Assembly (NCBI GenBank): GCA_029747015.1
Contig: JAKOGI010001281.1
Location: 204,173 to 268,172, forward strand
Direction of reading: 5' to 3'
Origin: Carnegiea gigantea
Lineage: Eukaryota > Streptophyta > Magnoliopsida > Caryophyllales > Cactaceae
Length of the DNA: 64,000 nt
In this document: piece after piece, positions 22,729 through 34,808 of the stretch
Layout of the letters: every line of letters starts with the position of its first letter
Position numbering within the stretch: position 1 is the stretch's first letter
Notes under the pieces: model-generated
Databases searched by the model: none
What the model saw: only the letters and a program-made list of their open reading frames with translations
What the model was told of the DNA's origin: nothing
Made by a program: the position numbers and the translations under genes

Positions 22729-25349
22729 TGTAACACCCCAAGTATACATGATTCATTGCCTGCATTCATCTGCATAGGGTTATCAATAAGGTACAATAAT
22801 TCAATGAACGGGGCGTTACCGTCGTCCATGAAGGACAAGGCTTCTGTTAAACATGAAAACTTGCCATAACCCAAAGGTTACCCCATAACAGGGTATACAC
22901 CATCATAAACACCCAAACCATTTAGTTAAATACAAAAAGGTTCTAACATCCCAAGGATAACACCAACTTACATAACTCGGTTTCGAAATACAGTCGCAAC
23001 ATCAAAATACACAAGTTAATTTAAAATACATTTGGCACTTCAAAATACATCACAGTATGCCACGACAGCACCTTGGCTCTCCCACACTGTCAACTACATG
23101 AATGGTTCTGTCTCATTTATCACCTCCGGCCTCCCTGCCCGCCTCAGAGCGGTTCACTGAATATTTTCCTAAAACAAAACATAAAAATATTTCGAACTGT
23201 GAGCCAAAGCTTAGTACATGTATCCCTGTACTGTTAAAGGTTCATTGAAAAGTAATTTAGGGCCCGCTTGCAATTCATTTTAAGTAAAAACAGGGAATGA
23301 GATGCATATAAAACTGCATTGCAAATTATTATCTGTTAGTGCACCCCTGAGTAATTGTTACGATCTGTGAATAGGTGTACACCTGCCAAGCCGACCGAGG
23401 GACCTGGCCTGAAGCCGCGCGGGTAACTGGAGGGCAATGCCCTGTAACTGATAACTGACGGGGTCACTGATTATGTGATGAAGCACTGATTAAAATGATT
23501 CATTGAATGTGCTTACCAAAATGTTAAAATTTTGATAAATGCATGCTGATTACTAAAGATACAGGCAATAAACGTACCTGGAAGTTTTAAATGTTAGTTT
23601 GCAGAGGAATGAGATGCACTAAAGTGAAGAAAAGGAAAGCTTAGGCCTTGATTCTGCTCAAAAGTTCATTACAGGAACATGAGGTCAGAAACGATCTTGA
23701 TCTTATGACGGATAATTTTAAATACAACTGGCTTATGAAGAACTTTTACACATCAGTTCATGATTAACCAAAATGATGTGGATATAAACCAAAGAAATGT
23801 GATTTAAGTCATGGTAGCAAGTTTAGAGCATAAGGGTTTAAAAGAAGGGTACGGGAAGAATAATCCACAACTTATAGTCCCGACCTCAAAACGAGACGTA
23901 AGACCCCAATATACACAGCTTAGGAAGGCTTCTAAAACTTTCATCAAGGACACCAAACATGATTCTCATGCTAGGGTTCTCAAAATGGGGCTAGAACACC
24001 AACAGGTCAGTTTTAAGTCTATCCTGCACAGGTTCGGTAAAATGATCATAACTTTCTCGACAGACCTTGGATTAATGCGATTCAAGAGTCATTTTGAAGC
24101 TAACACACAGACATATCTATCCACCAAAAATCAGAATTTTTGGATGGGCCAATCATTACCAGTTTTATTACAAAGGCTCTCCTATTTTTCTGAAAATTCC
24201 AGCAGCTCTGTTTGAGTGTTTTCCTTCACTTGTTACCCCAATCCTCACCTCAAACTCTTCCTTAAGAGTATGTAAATACACTTTGGTACATACCAACATC
24301 ATACACAAACACCATACATGATTCCTCTTCATATTCATATCAAATAAAACTTCTTTTCTAGTCACATATACACAACACCTCAAATTTACACATAGTTGAT
24401 TCAAACCTTGCCTTTTGAACAAAATCCTAACTTTGGGTCACTTTGAACTCACTCCCAACTTTTCAAAACACCATAAACAACATAACAACTTCAATATATT
24501 AAGAGATAAGCAAAAACAAGGATAAATCAATCACTAAACAACACTTGAACAAGAAGCTTGCATGACTAAGATGAAACCCTAACCCTAACTTCATCTCTAC
24601 CATAATCCATCAACAAGATGAGTTTTAATACCTCAAAAACAGCATCATCCATCACTAAAACAACCATAATAAGAAACAAAATTCAACAAGATCAAGAATC
24701 AAAAACAAAAATCAGCATAGGGGGGAAAAGAACACTCACTTTGAGGTTGAAAAAGTGGTAGAAATGATGCTTGATGCCTATGGAAGTGAAAGAGGTGTTT
24801 GGGGGTGGTGAGTGGGGGATGTTTGGTGGTTGAAAGGAGGTTGAAAGGCATACGTTTGCTGCTGAAAGGAGCTATGGCCGTGTAGAGAGAAGGAAGAGAG
24901 GGAGGAGAGAGAAAGTGTCTTGAAATGCTTGGTTAAAATGAGGTTAAGTGAAAATTTTTGAAATTTATATCAACCTTTTACTTGGCTGAAAATAAAAGTA
25001 GAGAAGTCAAAAATATCAAGCTTGATTAAGGCTTAATTAAGAGAGTTTAGCTGAACAAATACAGATCAAGTCTTGCCACGCCGCAAACGGCCCTAGACGG
25101 GCTCGGGTTTAAAGAAAGAACTGAAATCGAATGCATTTGCGATTTTTTTTTCCCCAAAAGTTTGAGATTAAATGATTTTAGTGTCATGAAAAAGAATTAA
25201 ATCGTTAAATTCGTAGATTATCAAGGCCTAAATCGATTTAAAACAGAACCCATGAATTGCAAGGTGGGGGCCTAGTTAAAAATGTCCAAATGGGAATAAC
25301 AAAAAGAGATGATGTAAATGAATAATGAATTTAGGGTTGGACTATTACA
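22729..25349 (-). repeat. Tekay-like element 5' LTR
   Basis: Same length (2621 bp) and ends as 14112-16732. It adjoins the primer binding site, so on the minus strand it is the upstream LTR that would carry the promoter. Confidence 0.95.
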
Positions 25350-25785
25350 TAATTCATAATTTTTAAAAATTTTTATATTCCTAATTATCTAATAAAAAGT
25401 AAATTGATAAATAACAAATAGAAAAATGAGTTGGCTTATTTAACTCGTTTAATTAAACGGGTTAGATAGGTTCTTTTTCGTGTCGAGAATCTCGACCTAA
25501 ATCTAACTCATTTAATTAAACGGCTTAAACGTGTCAACCCATTTAATTAAACAGGTTGAAAATTCAAACCCAAACCCACTTAACTTCATGTTGGTTTCAG
25601 GTCGGTGATCGTGTTGGGTAAGCTTTTCTCGGCTCTAAACATGTCACTAACAAATTCCTATTTTAAATTCTGCTTCGTTGAACTCGCTCATCACAAGTTT
25701 CGCCACGTACTTCAATAGCTCCACTCGCATTCCATCAGATTACATAGCATATCAAACAATTACTCAAAGACCATTTCTCTACTAG

Positions 25786-27068
25786 TGATGTAAAGTTCAA
25801 TGGAAATCACTCACACTCAAAGGAGAACACAAGAACAAGGAAAGGAACTCACGGCCTTAACTTGAACTCTATGCAATCCGAACTGAAAGTGAGTTTAGGA
25901 TAGTTCTAAACTTGCATCTTGGATACAATAATCACCACCAAGACCAAGGTTAGGGTCCCTAAGCTTGATTAAGATATAGAAATCACCACTAAACAAGATT
26001 AGAACTGGACTTGAACACCACCTTAACCGGCCTAGTTAAGGATAAGCAAGCTTAGTGTTTTGGTTTCAAGGAGCAAAGCTTTCTTTTTCTCTTTTCAAAT
26101 TCATGAAATCTGATTACAAAAGTGAAGAATACAAAGCCTTCTAACCTAGCAAGCAAGCACCTTAGTAGCTAAAGCCTAGAGAGTGAGGTTTCTTCAGAAT
26201 TAAGAGACCTCTTAATCTTTCCTAGTTCACGGTTTTAGCCAACCCGTGAGGTTTCAATGTAAATCCTAGCTTAATCTTTGTTAAGTACAACCATTGGGTC
26301 CATCTAATCTTTAGGATTAAAGCTAAACTTGTTACTAAGCAAGCAATTAAGCAAATAAGTAGATACCTTGAAGTGAACAAAAGGAGTGATGTGACTGGCT
26401 GCTTTATGCTTTCCGACTGACCACTAGGAATGTTGCTATCATTCTCACTTGCTCTTTATTGGATAATCAGGTGGTTCCTTCATGATTGTGTCTAACAGCT
26501 TATTAACTACTCATTCCAGTAGCTAGACAAGGATTGGACACTAGAAAAGACATCAACCACCATATGCACCAATTAGGTGCAACTAGGCAGTAGCTAGCAG
26601 ATTATAGGCTCTGATTGGAGGCCACGTTTCACATGCAAAACGTGGGCATGATTTGGCTTGCCACATATGGTTGGAAAGCTCTAGAAGTCTTCTAACGTAT
26701 CCAAATAGAATCACACATTTTAGAGTTCATTTGCCAGCCCAAAAGATCAAAATACCCAGACTGGTCTAAACCGGGTTCTAGCCTGCACTGTTTGGAAAAT
26801 TGACCTGGTTCTTCATCTTCCACTTGACTTAACTTGATTTAATCACTTGGAATAGGTTATTCACATCTTGTGGACCCAACATATGCAATGATTCAGGACA
26901 TAAAGTAATTAGAAACACAAAACCGGGCTTAAAAACTATTTTGTACTATATTGTTCTGTTTGTGTTTCTAGCAAAAGGTGAGCCATCTTTTGAACTTGTG
27001 ACCTTTTTCTTGGATGTCCTTGACTTGATTGGTCATGAACTTGGTCTTGGCTTGGTAGGACTCCATCA
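25786..27068 (-). repeat. Second gypsy element 3' LTR
   Basis: Direct repeat of 33339-34636 with many small differences. The integrase frame extends about 130 bp into it, ending at 26936. Confidence 0.93.
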
Positions 27069-27988
27069 TCCTCCCCTTGTTGAAAAGATTTGATCCTCCA
27101 ATCTACTTGGAAGTCATCTGGATGGAAGGGGCTCAAATCTGCCACATTGAACGTAGATGAAACTTCATATTCTCCTAATAAATCAACCTTGTATGCATTG
27201 TCATTCACCTTTTCTAGGACCTCAAATGGACCTTCAGCTCTTGGCATCAGTTTGTTCTTCCTTTTGGAAGGAAATCTCTCCTTCCTCAAGTGGAACCATA
27301 CTAGGTCTCCAGGTTGAAAAACCATCTTTCTCTTATGCTTGTTTGTTTGAGCTTCATGGAAGGCATTTGTCTTCTCAATTCTGGCCTTTGCCAACTCATG
27401 GAGCTTTTGAATCTCCTCTACTCTGGTTGCTGCATCCGCACTTGGTTTCTGGTCTAAGGGTCGTCGAGTGAAATCAATGGGACTTAATGGATCAATCCCA
27501 TATACCACCTTGAAAGGAGAGACACCAGTAGCCTTGCTTGGTTCCTTGTATTCAAACTGAGCATGGGGCAAGAGTAAATCCCAAACTTTGGCATGAGGTT
27601 TAATCAAAGCTCTTAAGAAAGTACCTATGGTTCGATTAGTCACCTTAGTTTGCCCATCAGTTTGGGGGTGACATGTGGTATTGTATATCAATTTAGTACC
27701 AAGCTTTTTCCAAAGGGTAATCCAGAAATGGCTTAAAAACTTTGTATCCTTATCAAAAATAATAGACTTAGGGACACCATGTAATCTGGTTACCTCTTTA
27801 AAGTACAGTTCAGTAATGTGTGTAGCATCATTGGTCTTGTTGCAAGGTATGAAGCGTGCCATCTTTGAGAATCTATCCACTACCATAAACATTAAATCCT
27901 TGCCCCTTTGAGTCTTAGGTAGACCCAAAATGAAGTCCATGCTCACATCCACCCAAGGTTGAGTAGGAACTAGAAGTAGCGTATACAA
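26936..27988 (-). pseudogene. Second gypsy element integrase, catalytic Glu changed
   Basis: The frame covers the integrase core and C-terminal domain: first Asp in WVDVSMDFILGLP, second Asp in IFDKDTKFLSHFW. The third position reads TDGQTKVTNR, with Lys where the catalytic Glu is expected, so the enzyme should be inactive. A GPFEVLEKVNDNAYKVDL barrel-like segment follows, then a hydrophilic Gln/Ser/Asp tail that ends within the LTR. The zinc domain lies upstream in the frame ending at 28048. An integrase inserts the cDNA copy into chromosomal DNA. Confidence 0.9.
27069..27079 (-). other. Polypurine tract of the second gypsy element
   Basis: AAGGGGAGGA on the minus strand immediately precedes the 3' LTR. 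It lies inside the integrase-tail frame. Confidence 0.75.
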
Positions 27989-28047
27989 ACCATGGGGTAA
28001 GATGTGACTCTTGGCAGCTTGGCATGTTCACATCTTCTTAGGATGTC

Positions 28048-29700
28048 TTAAACATCCTTTTCCATTCCAGGCCAGTAGTAATGTTCCCTTAACATGGTTA
28101 AGGTCATGGATTCTCCAAAATGGCCAACTAATGAACCACCATGAATCTCCCTAATTAGGAGCTCACGGGTGCTACACTTTGGAATATGCAGCCGTACTCC
28201 CTTGAATAAATAGTCCTCTTGGATTAAGAAATCCCCCTTGGGATGCTTCAAGCACACATAATATAAGTCCCCAAGGTCTTCATCATCAAAATATAAGCTT
28301 TTTAGATGCTCAAAACCAAGAATAAGAGCATCCAACTGAAACAGGAGGAGATGCCTCCTAGATAATGCATCGACACCTTGATTTAACTTTCCAGACTTGT
28401 GCTTAGTGGTAAAGTGGAATGACTGAAGGAACTCAACCCATTTAACATGGTGTGAGTTTAACTTGTGTTGAATATACTTCAAAGCTTCATGATTTGGAAC
28501 TCACTAGCCACTAGATAATGGCTCTAATGCTCTAAACACCTTACAATAGCATAGAATTCCTTGTCATAGGTAGAGTACTTTCTTCTTGAATCACATAACT
28601 TCTCACTAAAGAAAGCCAATGGCTTGCCTTTTTGTGTAAGAACACCACCTATACCTACTCCTGATGCATCACATTCAACTTCAAAGACCTTCTCAAAGCA
28701 TGGCAAAGCAAGGACAGGTGCTTGAGTTAGCCTTCTCTTTACTTCCTCAAAGGCAGATTGGGCTTTAGGGGTCCATTTGAATGATGTACCCTTAATCATC
28801 TCAGTCATGGGAGCCAATTGTGCTGAAGTTCAAATAAACCTCCTGTAAAAGGAAGCTAAAGCTTCAAACATCATGAATGCTTTGTGGTAGAGGCCAAGAC
28901 CGTATAGCCTCTAACTCGCTCTCATCTGCCTTTATCCCTTCTTTAGAAATAATATAACTTAAGAATGTAACTTCATGAGTGAAAAAAGTATATTTCTTAA
29001 GGTTACCATACAGCTTCTCACGTTCAATAACAAGCATGACTTAATTGAGATGATCTTGATGCGTTTGCTCGTTCTTGGAATAGATCAAAATATCATCGAA
29101 GTAAACCATCATAAATTTGCCAATGTAAGGCTTGAATACTTGATTCATTAGCCTCATCAATGTACTAGGAGCATTAGAAAGATCAAAAGGTATGACAAGC
29201 CATTCATATAAGCCTCCCTTGGTCTTGAATGCCGTCTTCCATTCATCTCCCTCTCGGATTCTGATTTGGTAGTATCCCTTCTAAGATCAATCTTTGAAAA
29301 CACTTTAGAGCCATGTAGTTCATCTAGCATGTCCTCAAGTCTAGGTTATGGGATACCTATGCCTGATTATGATTTTGTTTATGGCTCTGCTATCCACACA
29401 CATTCGTTGGCTACCATCTTTCTTAGGAACCAACAAGGCAAGTACGGTACATGGGCTTAAAGACTCTCTTACAAGCCCCTTGGACATCGATTCTTCTACT
29501 TACCTTTGAATCTCCATGGTTTCCTTTGGGTTCATCCTATAAGCTGGCTTATTAGAGAGGATTGAACTAGGAATAAGATCAATATGGTGCTGGATGTCTT
29601 TTTTAAGAGGTAACCCCATGGGTTTCTCCTCAGGAAATAGATGACAGAACTTTTGTATGAGTGACTTGCCTATGGGGTGAGTAGGCAAGGGGGTTTCTGG
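28048..29700 (-). pseudogene. Second gypsy element reverse transcriptase, RNase H and integrase zinc domain
   Basis: Fragments in several frames cover the RT start (EEKPMGLPLKKDIQHHIDL at 29640-29590), the catalytic [12 protein letters not shown] motif at about 29110, and RNase H. RNase H appears as FEVECDASGVGIGGVLT (28680), the Lys/Tyr block with YDKEFYAIVRCLEH, and then WVEFLQSFHFTTKH. The integrase HHCC-type start follows (HGGSLVGHFGESMTLTML at 28140). Stops at about 28523, 28820 and 29270 and shifts between segments show it is dead. Enough remains to call a Ty3/gypsy pol with certainty. Confidence 0.9.
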
Positions 29701-31061
29701 CTCATCTTAGATGTTTAAGATCCACTCTTTAAAAGCTTTAAACTCATTGTATGAGGCCTTTAAAAGAGGTTCTCTAAATGATAATAAACAACCAGAATGT
29801 TCAGGCTTTTTTATAGGCTTGTTTTTGTGGAGGTTGGATGGTGACAAAGGCTTTAAGGTAATCTTCTTTCCTCCCTTATAAAAGGAGTATGTAGTCTAGA
29901 ATCCATCATATATTACCTTCCTATCATACATTCAAGGTCTACCCAACAAGACATGGCATGCATCCATGGGAATAACATCACACCATAATTCATTTTGGTA
30001 GTTCCTACCAATAGACAAAGAAATGAGGCATCGGGCGTTAACTTGCACTCCCTTGCTTTGGTTTAGCCATTGGATGTTGTAAGGATAGGGATGGGCCATG
30101 GCTTGCAAGCCTAGCTTCTCGATCATGCTAAGAGAAACTACATTGTCACAACTCCCTCCATCTATAATCAAAGAACAAACCTTGTCTTTAACCGTACATC
30201 TAGTATAGAAGATGTTTTCTCATTGCTCATCTTTAGCTCGCTTCTGGCCATTCGAGACTCATCTTTAAACCAACATTTCACCCTCACCTGCTTCCTCCTC
30301 AACCTCCTCTAGGTTTTCCTCAAGATTCCCCTCACTTTCTCCTTCAATTTCCTCCTAAAGTTCTTACTCATCCACGGCTCTCCATCCAGCAAGCGTGATC
30401 ACCTTTCTGTTTGGAAAGTCCGAGGCTATGTGCCCTAACCCTTGGCACTTAAAACACCTTCTTATGCTCATAGGATTAGGATTGGTCTAGTTGGAGGTGG
30501 CTGGATCTTTTGTGGAGTTGGGGTTCTTTGTGGATTGGAAGGGAAAGGATTCATAGGCTTGGGAGGTGGGTTAGAACTCCCCTTGTTAACGGGTGTGTTC
30601 CAGGTTAATGGCTTAGAGTTTTGAGGTTTAAAAGACTGCCTTGCTTTCTCTTGTTGTTCAACTTTGTGAGCAAGCACACAAACCTCACCAAAATAAAGTA
30701 TAAGCTTGTAAATCAACAACATTAGCATACCTAGGATCAAGTTCTCCTAAGTATCTAACGATTGTTTGTTCTTCTGGTTCTTGTAAGTTACATTTGATCA
30801 CAAGCTTTTCAAACTCTCTCGTGTATTCTTCTACACTTAGGTTACCTTAGGTCAAGTTGTGGAGTTGAGAGTAACAATCTTGAACATAAGTAGGGGGAAG
30901 AAACTGAGCCTTAAGCTTAGATTTCATCTTCTCCAATGTTCTGATTTTGGACTTCCTTTCTCTAACTCTTTTGGCACACAAGTTAGTTCACCAAAGAGAA
31001 GCATACTTACGGAGTCTCAAGGCTACTACCTTCACTTTCTTCTCTTCAGGAATGTCCTTGT

Positions 31062-32307
31062 TGTTGGGTAATTTTAAGTGATAAACAACAGAGCCGCAAG
31101 CGTACAGCTTTTGCTGTAGTATTTGAGGGTCGTCTCCACAGGGATGAGGGAAGAGATCTAAGTCATTGAAATTTCTAAAACTAACTTTACCTAAACCTAA
31201 GAAGATACTTGATTTAGAAAATTTTAACTAAGCGATTAATAGGACCTCAACGAGAAGAACTAAGCCAACAATTTGAAGAAATAGCCATTATAAAACCTAA
31301 GTAATCAACCAAGCTACTAAACGCGTTCAACCAACCAAACCAAACCAAATCCTTTGAATCATCAAAGCCATCTACACCTAAGTAATCAACAAGACCATTC
31401 AAACTAAATCAACCAAACTACTAAATCAACTAAAACTTCAAAACTTAGCTAATAATCTCACTCAAGTAGCATCACCTCAACAACACAAACGAAGAGCTCA
31501 GATAGATGCAATTTATCAATTCCGAAATTTTTCATGCTAACTCAACTAAACCAATAGATCGAACTTAAGCAACATCCAGCCAAATTAACAGAACTAAAGA
31601 AAACGTATCAGTCAAGGCAAATATTGACAACAAGGGAGAGGGATATCATGACAGGTCATAGGTTGAAGCAACGCAATCCACTTCCAATGACAATCCAATA
31701 TCAATTAATGTTCCAATCTCAATTTCTCACTTCTAATAACATAGCACCAAACTAACCGAACAATTGAGCAACAAATTAACCTAAACAAAGAAGGAAAAAA
31801 AAACCGAACCAGTAGGGGATGGTGAGAATCGCCATACCAAAATACTCAAATAGAATTAAAGATGCATAAACAGAGGAGTGCCAAAATTGAAGAGCCCGTA
31901 AACAGGGTCTTGAATGAGTACCTCAATCAACCTCAAACAAAGCCTAACTCTTGAAAGTTTCACACTGTCCTTGTGATTATAACCCAGAACTAACAAAATC
32001 TAACCTAATTACATGAATTCGAAGCTAAAGCAGACCAAAATCCAACCAAGAATAACCCTAAATTTCAAATGACTAAAAATAAAAATGTAATTAAAACTAA
32101 AACTAAAACCTAAAGCTAAAATTAAACCTAACCTAACCCTAAATCACTTAAAATTCCTCCTTTAATCGCCAGTTCGTCCATTTATATCCCCTTCTTTTGA
32201 TCTCGACCCTTCAATCTTGCCTAGACGTGGATGGTGGAGATGAGGGACAGCGAAGATGGTGTGCTGGCAGTTGAAGCGTGAATTGCGGTGGTGCTTGTTG
32301 CTGCGTT

Positions 32308-32362
<55 letters not shown>

Positions 32363-32823
32363 GAATGGAGGAGATGAAGATCGTGGAGTTTCGGGGGAGG
32401 GTCTCTAGTTCTGTTGGGTTTCGTGGCCGAGAGGAGAGATAGATGAGAGAAAGTGAGAGTGAAGGGGAGGGGGTATTAAGACAGCATGTGCCTAGCACGT
32501 GAGGATAGGAGAGAGTTAGCTGTCATGTGCCTTGCACGCCTGGGAAGGAATTGGGCCGGTTAGTTCAGGCTACTTTTCTTTTTTTTTTTCTTTCATTATT
32601 TTCAATGGGCTGAAATAGGAACTGAGCCCAGCAATCTGGATCAGCTTGAGTCAGGTCGGCCCATATCCATCATTCTTCTTATATTTTTCCGCATTTTTCC
32701 ATAATTATTTTCATTTTATTCAAAACCTACAAAACAAAATAAAATCAAATAAAAACCTTAAAAATATGATTATAACAAGCATAAAACAGGTGTATTAAAA
32801 AGGGCACATTTTTAGCATGAACA
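31062..32823 (-). mobile_element. Solo LTR (family X), copy 1, in gypsy gag
   Basis: On the minus strand it starts TGTTCATGCTAAAAATGTG and ends ACCCAACA (TG..CA). It has no coding content and is homologous over its length to 34809-36499. The flanks CTTGT (31057-31061) and TTTCT (32824-32828) look like a decayed 5-bp duplication; on the gag strand these are ACAAG and AGAAA. Shared landmarks include GAAGCCGCAAGCRTACAGCT near the left side. Family not assigned; a solo LTR left by recombination is the simplest reading. Confidence 0.78.
32313..32359. repeat. (GA)n microsatellite
   Basis: Nearly pure GA repeat of about 47 bp inside the first solo LTR. The homologous position of the second copy (about 36090) has only short GAGA runs, so it expanded after the copies separated. 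Confidence 0.93.
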
Positions 32824-33320
32824 TTTCTACTCAAAAACTCATTCAACCATGTGTAATTAGTCCAAAAACTTTTCAGGATCAAACTTGCCTTCATATTCTG
32901 GAGTTTCGACTTTGAAATCATTTGTATTAGCTTGCATCTGTGGTTCTAGTCTACCCATTCGCAAAGGTTCATCTTCACTAGATGAATCAATGTTATGACT
33001 AAAGACTTGCTCCTGCCTCCTTGGCTCATATTAAAGAGATGCTTCATTTATCTTTTGCGTCTGCTTCAAAAAGGAACCAAGCTACTTTCGTAGAAACTCA
33101 TTTTGAGCTTGAGTTTCTTGATTATGTTGAGCATCTTCATGAATCTTCTTCATTAGCATCTCATTCTGGCTCATAGGAGCATCAAATTTCTCTTCCAAAC
33201 TCATGCTAGAACTCATCTTGTCTTCGGATTGTGTTCAAGCTCAAACTAGAAATGTGTTTGGAATTGAATGGAGAAATGAATTTGCGAAGGTGGAAAGGAT
33301 AACAAGCCTAGGAGAAACCA

Positions 33321-33334
33321 AAGCTCTGATACCA
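33321..33334 (-). other. Primer binding site (tRNA-Met) of the second gypsy element
   Basis: TGGTATCAGAGCTT on the minus strand, 4 bp inside the 5' LTR. It matches the start of the initiator tRNA-Met site used by the other elements here. Confidence 0.9.
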
Positions 33335-33338
33335 AATA

Positions 33339-34636
33339 TGATGTAAAGTATAATGGAAATCACTCACACTCAAAGGAGAACACAAGAACAAGGAAAGGAA
33401 CTCACGGCCATAACTTGAACTCTATGCAATCTGAACTTAAAGTGAGTGTAGGATAGTTCTAAACTTGAATCTTGGATACAGTAATCACCACTAAGACCAA
33501 GGTTAGGGCCCCTAAGCTTGATTAAGATATGGAAATCACCAATTGAACAAGATTAGGACTAAACTTGAGCATCACCTTAACCGGCCTAGTTAAGGATAAG
33601 CAAGCTTGGCATTTTGGTTTCAAGGAGCAAAGCTCTCTTTTTCTCTTTTCAAATTCACGAAATCTGATTATAAAAGTGAATAATACAAAGCCTATAGCCT
33701 AGCAAGCAAGCACCTAAGTAGCTAAAGCCTAGGGAGTGAGGTTTCTTCAGAATTAGGAGACCTCTTAATCTTGCTTAGTTCATGATTTTAGCTAACCCGT
33801 GAGGTTTCAATGTAAATCCTAGCTTAATCTTTGTTAAGTACAACCATTGGGTCTATCTAATCTTTAGGATTAAAACTAAACTTGTTACTAGGCAAGCAAT
33901 TAAGCACATAAGCAGCCACCTTGAACTGAAGAAAAGGAGTGATGTGACTGGCTGCTTTATGCTTTTCGACTGACCACTAGGAATGTTGCTGTCTTTCTCA
34001 CTTGCTCTTCATTGGATAATCAGGTGGTTCCTTCATGATTGTGTCTAACATCTTGTTAACTACTCATTCCAGCAGCTAGACAAGGACTGGACACCAGAAA
34101 AGATGTCAACTACCAAATGCACCAATTAGGTGCAACTGGGCAGTAGCTGGCAGATTGCAGGCTCTGATTGGAGGCCATGTTTCATATGCAAAACGTGGGT
34201 ATGAGTTGCTTGCCACATATGATTGGAAAGCTCTAGAAGTCGTCTAACTCCTTCAATGGAATCACACGTTTTAGAGTTTATTTGTCTGCCCAAAAGATCA
34301 AAATACCTAGACTTATCCAAACCGGGTTCCAGCCTATATTGTTTGGAAAATTGACCTGGTTCTTCATCTTCCACTTGACTTAACCTGATTTAATCACTTG
34401 GACCTGGTAATTAATATCTTAAGGACCCAATATATGCAAAACTTCAGGACTTAAACCTCATGGAGGTCTAAGTAATTAGAAACACAAAACTTGGCTTAAA
34501 AATTATTTTGTACCAGTATGGTTCTGTTTGTATTTCTAGCAAAAGGTGAGCCATCTTTTGAACTTGTGACCTTGTTCTTAGACGTCCTAGAGTTGATTGG
34601 TCATGAACTTAGTCTTGGCTTGGTAGGACTCCATCA
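33339..34636 (-). repeat. Second gypsy element 5' LTR
   Basis: Matches 25786-27068 and borders the primer binding site. Its outer end CCATCA is followed by the ACTAG target duplication at 34637-34641. Confidence 0.93.
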
Positions 34637-34808
34637 ACTAGGCACAAGGCGATAATATTTTGTGCGTTAAAATTTCTTATCGAAAACTTCATTTCGCTCC
34701 ATGCAGAAGTATCATATGCTTCAATATACTTCAAAACATACATTCCACAATCATGCCTATAGCATAAACGTGAACTTTAAGAGCTCTAACAATATAATAC
34801 AGTTTATT

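Larger units (their letters stand above)
14112..25349 (-). mobile_element. Ty3/gypsy LTR retrotransposon, chromovirus (Tekay/Del-like)
   Basis: Two LTRs of 2621 bp each (14112-16732 and 22729-25349) begin TGTAACACCCC and end ATTACA. Target duplication TAATT flanks the element (14107-14111 and 25350-25354). Read on the minus strand the order is LTR, tRNA-Met primer site, an acidic extra ORF, gag, protease, reverse transcriptase, RNase H, integrase, chromodomain-like tail, polypurine tract, LTR. Long LTRs plus a C-terminal chromodomain fit the Tekay/Del clade (family knowledge). The polyprotein has two in-frame stops and one frameshift, although the two LTRs are very similar. Confidence 0.95.
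13804..25637. mobile_element. hAT-like MITE, split by a Tekay-like retrotransposon
   Basis: The ends read TAGAGCTGGGTAATAGG at 13804 and, on the other strand, TAGAGCCGAGAAAAGC at 25637. They are flanked by an 8-bp near-duplication, AACATGCC (13796-13803) and AACATGTC (25638-25645), the size expected for hAT elements. The remaining MITE DNA (13804-14111 plus 25355-25637, about 590 bp) is rich in motifs of the type AACGGGTT and TTTAATTAAACGG. No transposase is present, so it would have been moved by a hAT enzyme from elsewhere. Confidence 0.75.
29932..33216 (-). pseudogene. Second gypsy element gag and protease, split by a solo LTR
   Basis: Gag starts at the ATG at 33216 (MSSSMSLEEKFDAPMS). 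It reads through TPEYEGKFDPEKFL at about 32880 and is cut at 32823/31062 by a 1.76-kb solo LTR. It resumes with NKDIPEEKKVKVVALRLRKY (31056-31000) and EEYTREFEKLVIKC. A zinc knuckle near 30460 reads CFKCQGLGHIASDF, with the last Cys replaced by Phe. The protease follows at 30171-29932 with IIDGGSCDNVVSLSMIEKL and DACHVLLGRP. Several in-frame stops lie either side of the LTR (three within VFE-region codons near 32835-32860). Confidence 0.88.
25786..34636 (-). mobile_element. Second Ty3/gypsy LTR retrotransposon (chromovirus-like), with a solo LTR in gag
   Basis: LTRs at 25786-27068 (1283 bp) and 33339-34636 (1298 bp) start TGATGTAAAG and end ACTCCATCA. They are flanked by target duplication ACTAG (25781-25785 and 34637-34641). 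Minus-strand order: LTR, tRNA-Met primer site, gag with zinc knuckle, protease, RT, RNase H, integrase. The last frame runs into the 3' LTR. The coding part has many stops and frameshifts, and the LTRs differ more than those of the Tekay-like element, so this copy looks older. Protease motif DGGSCDNVVS and the LTR overlap recall the CRM clade, but I cannot assign it firmly. Confidence 0.93.
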
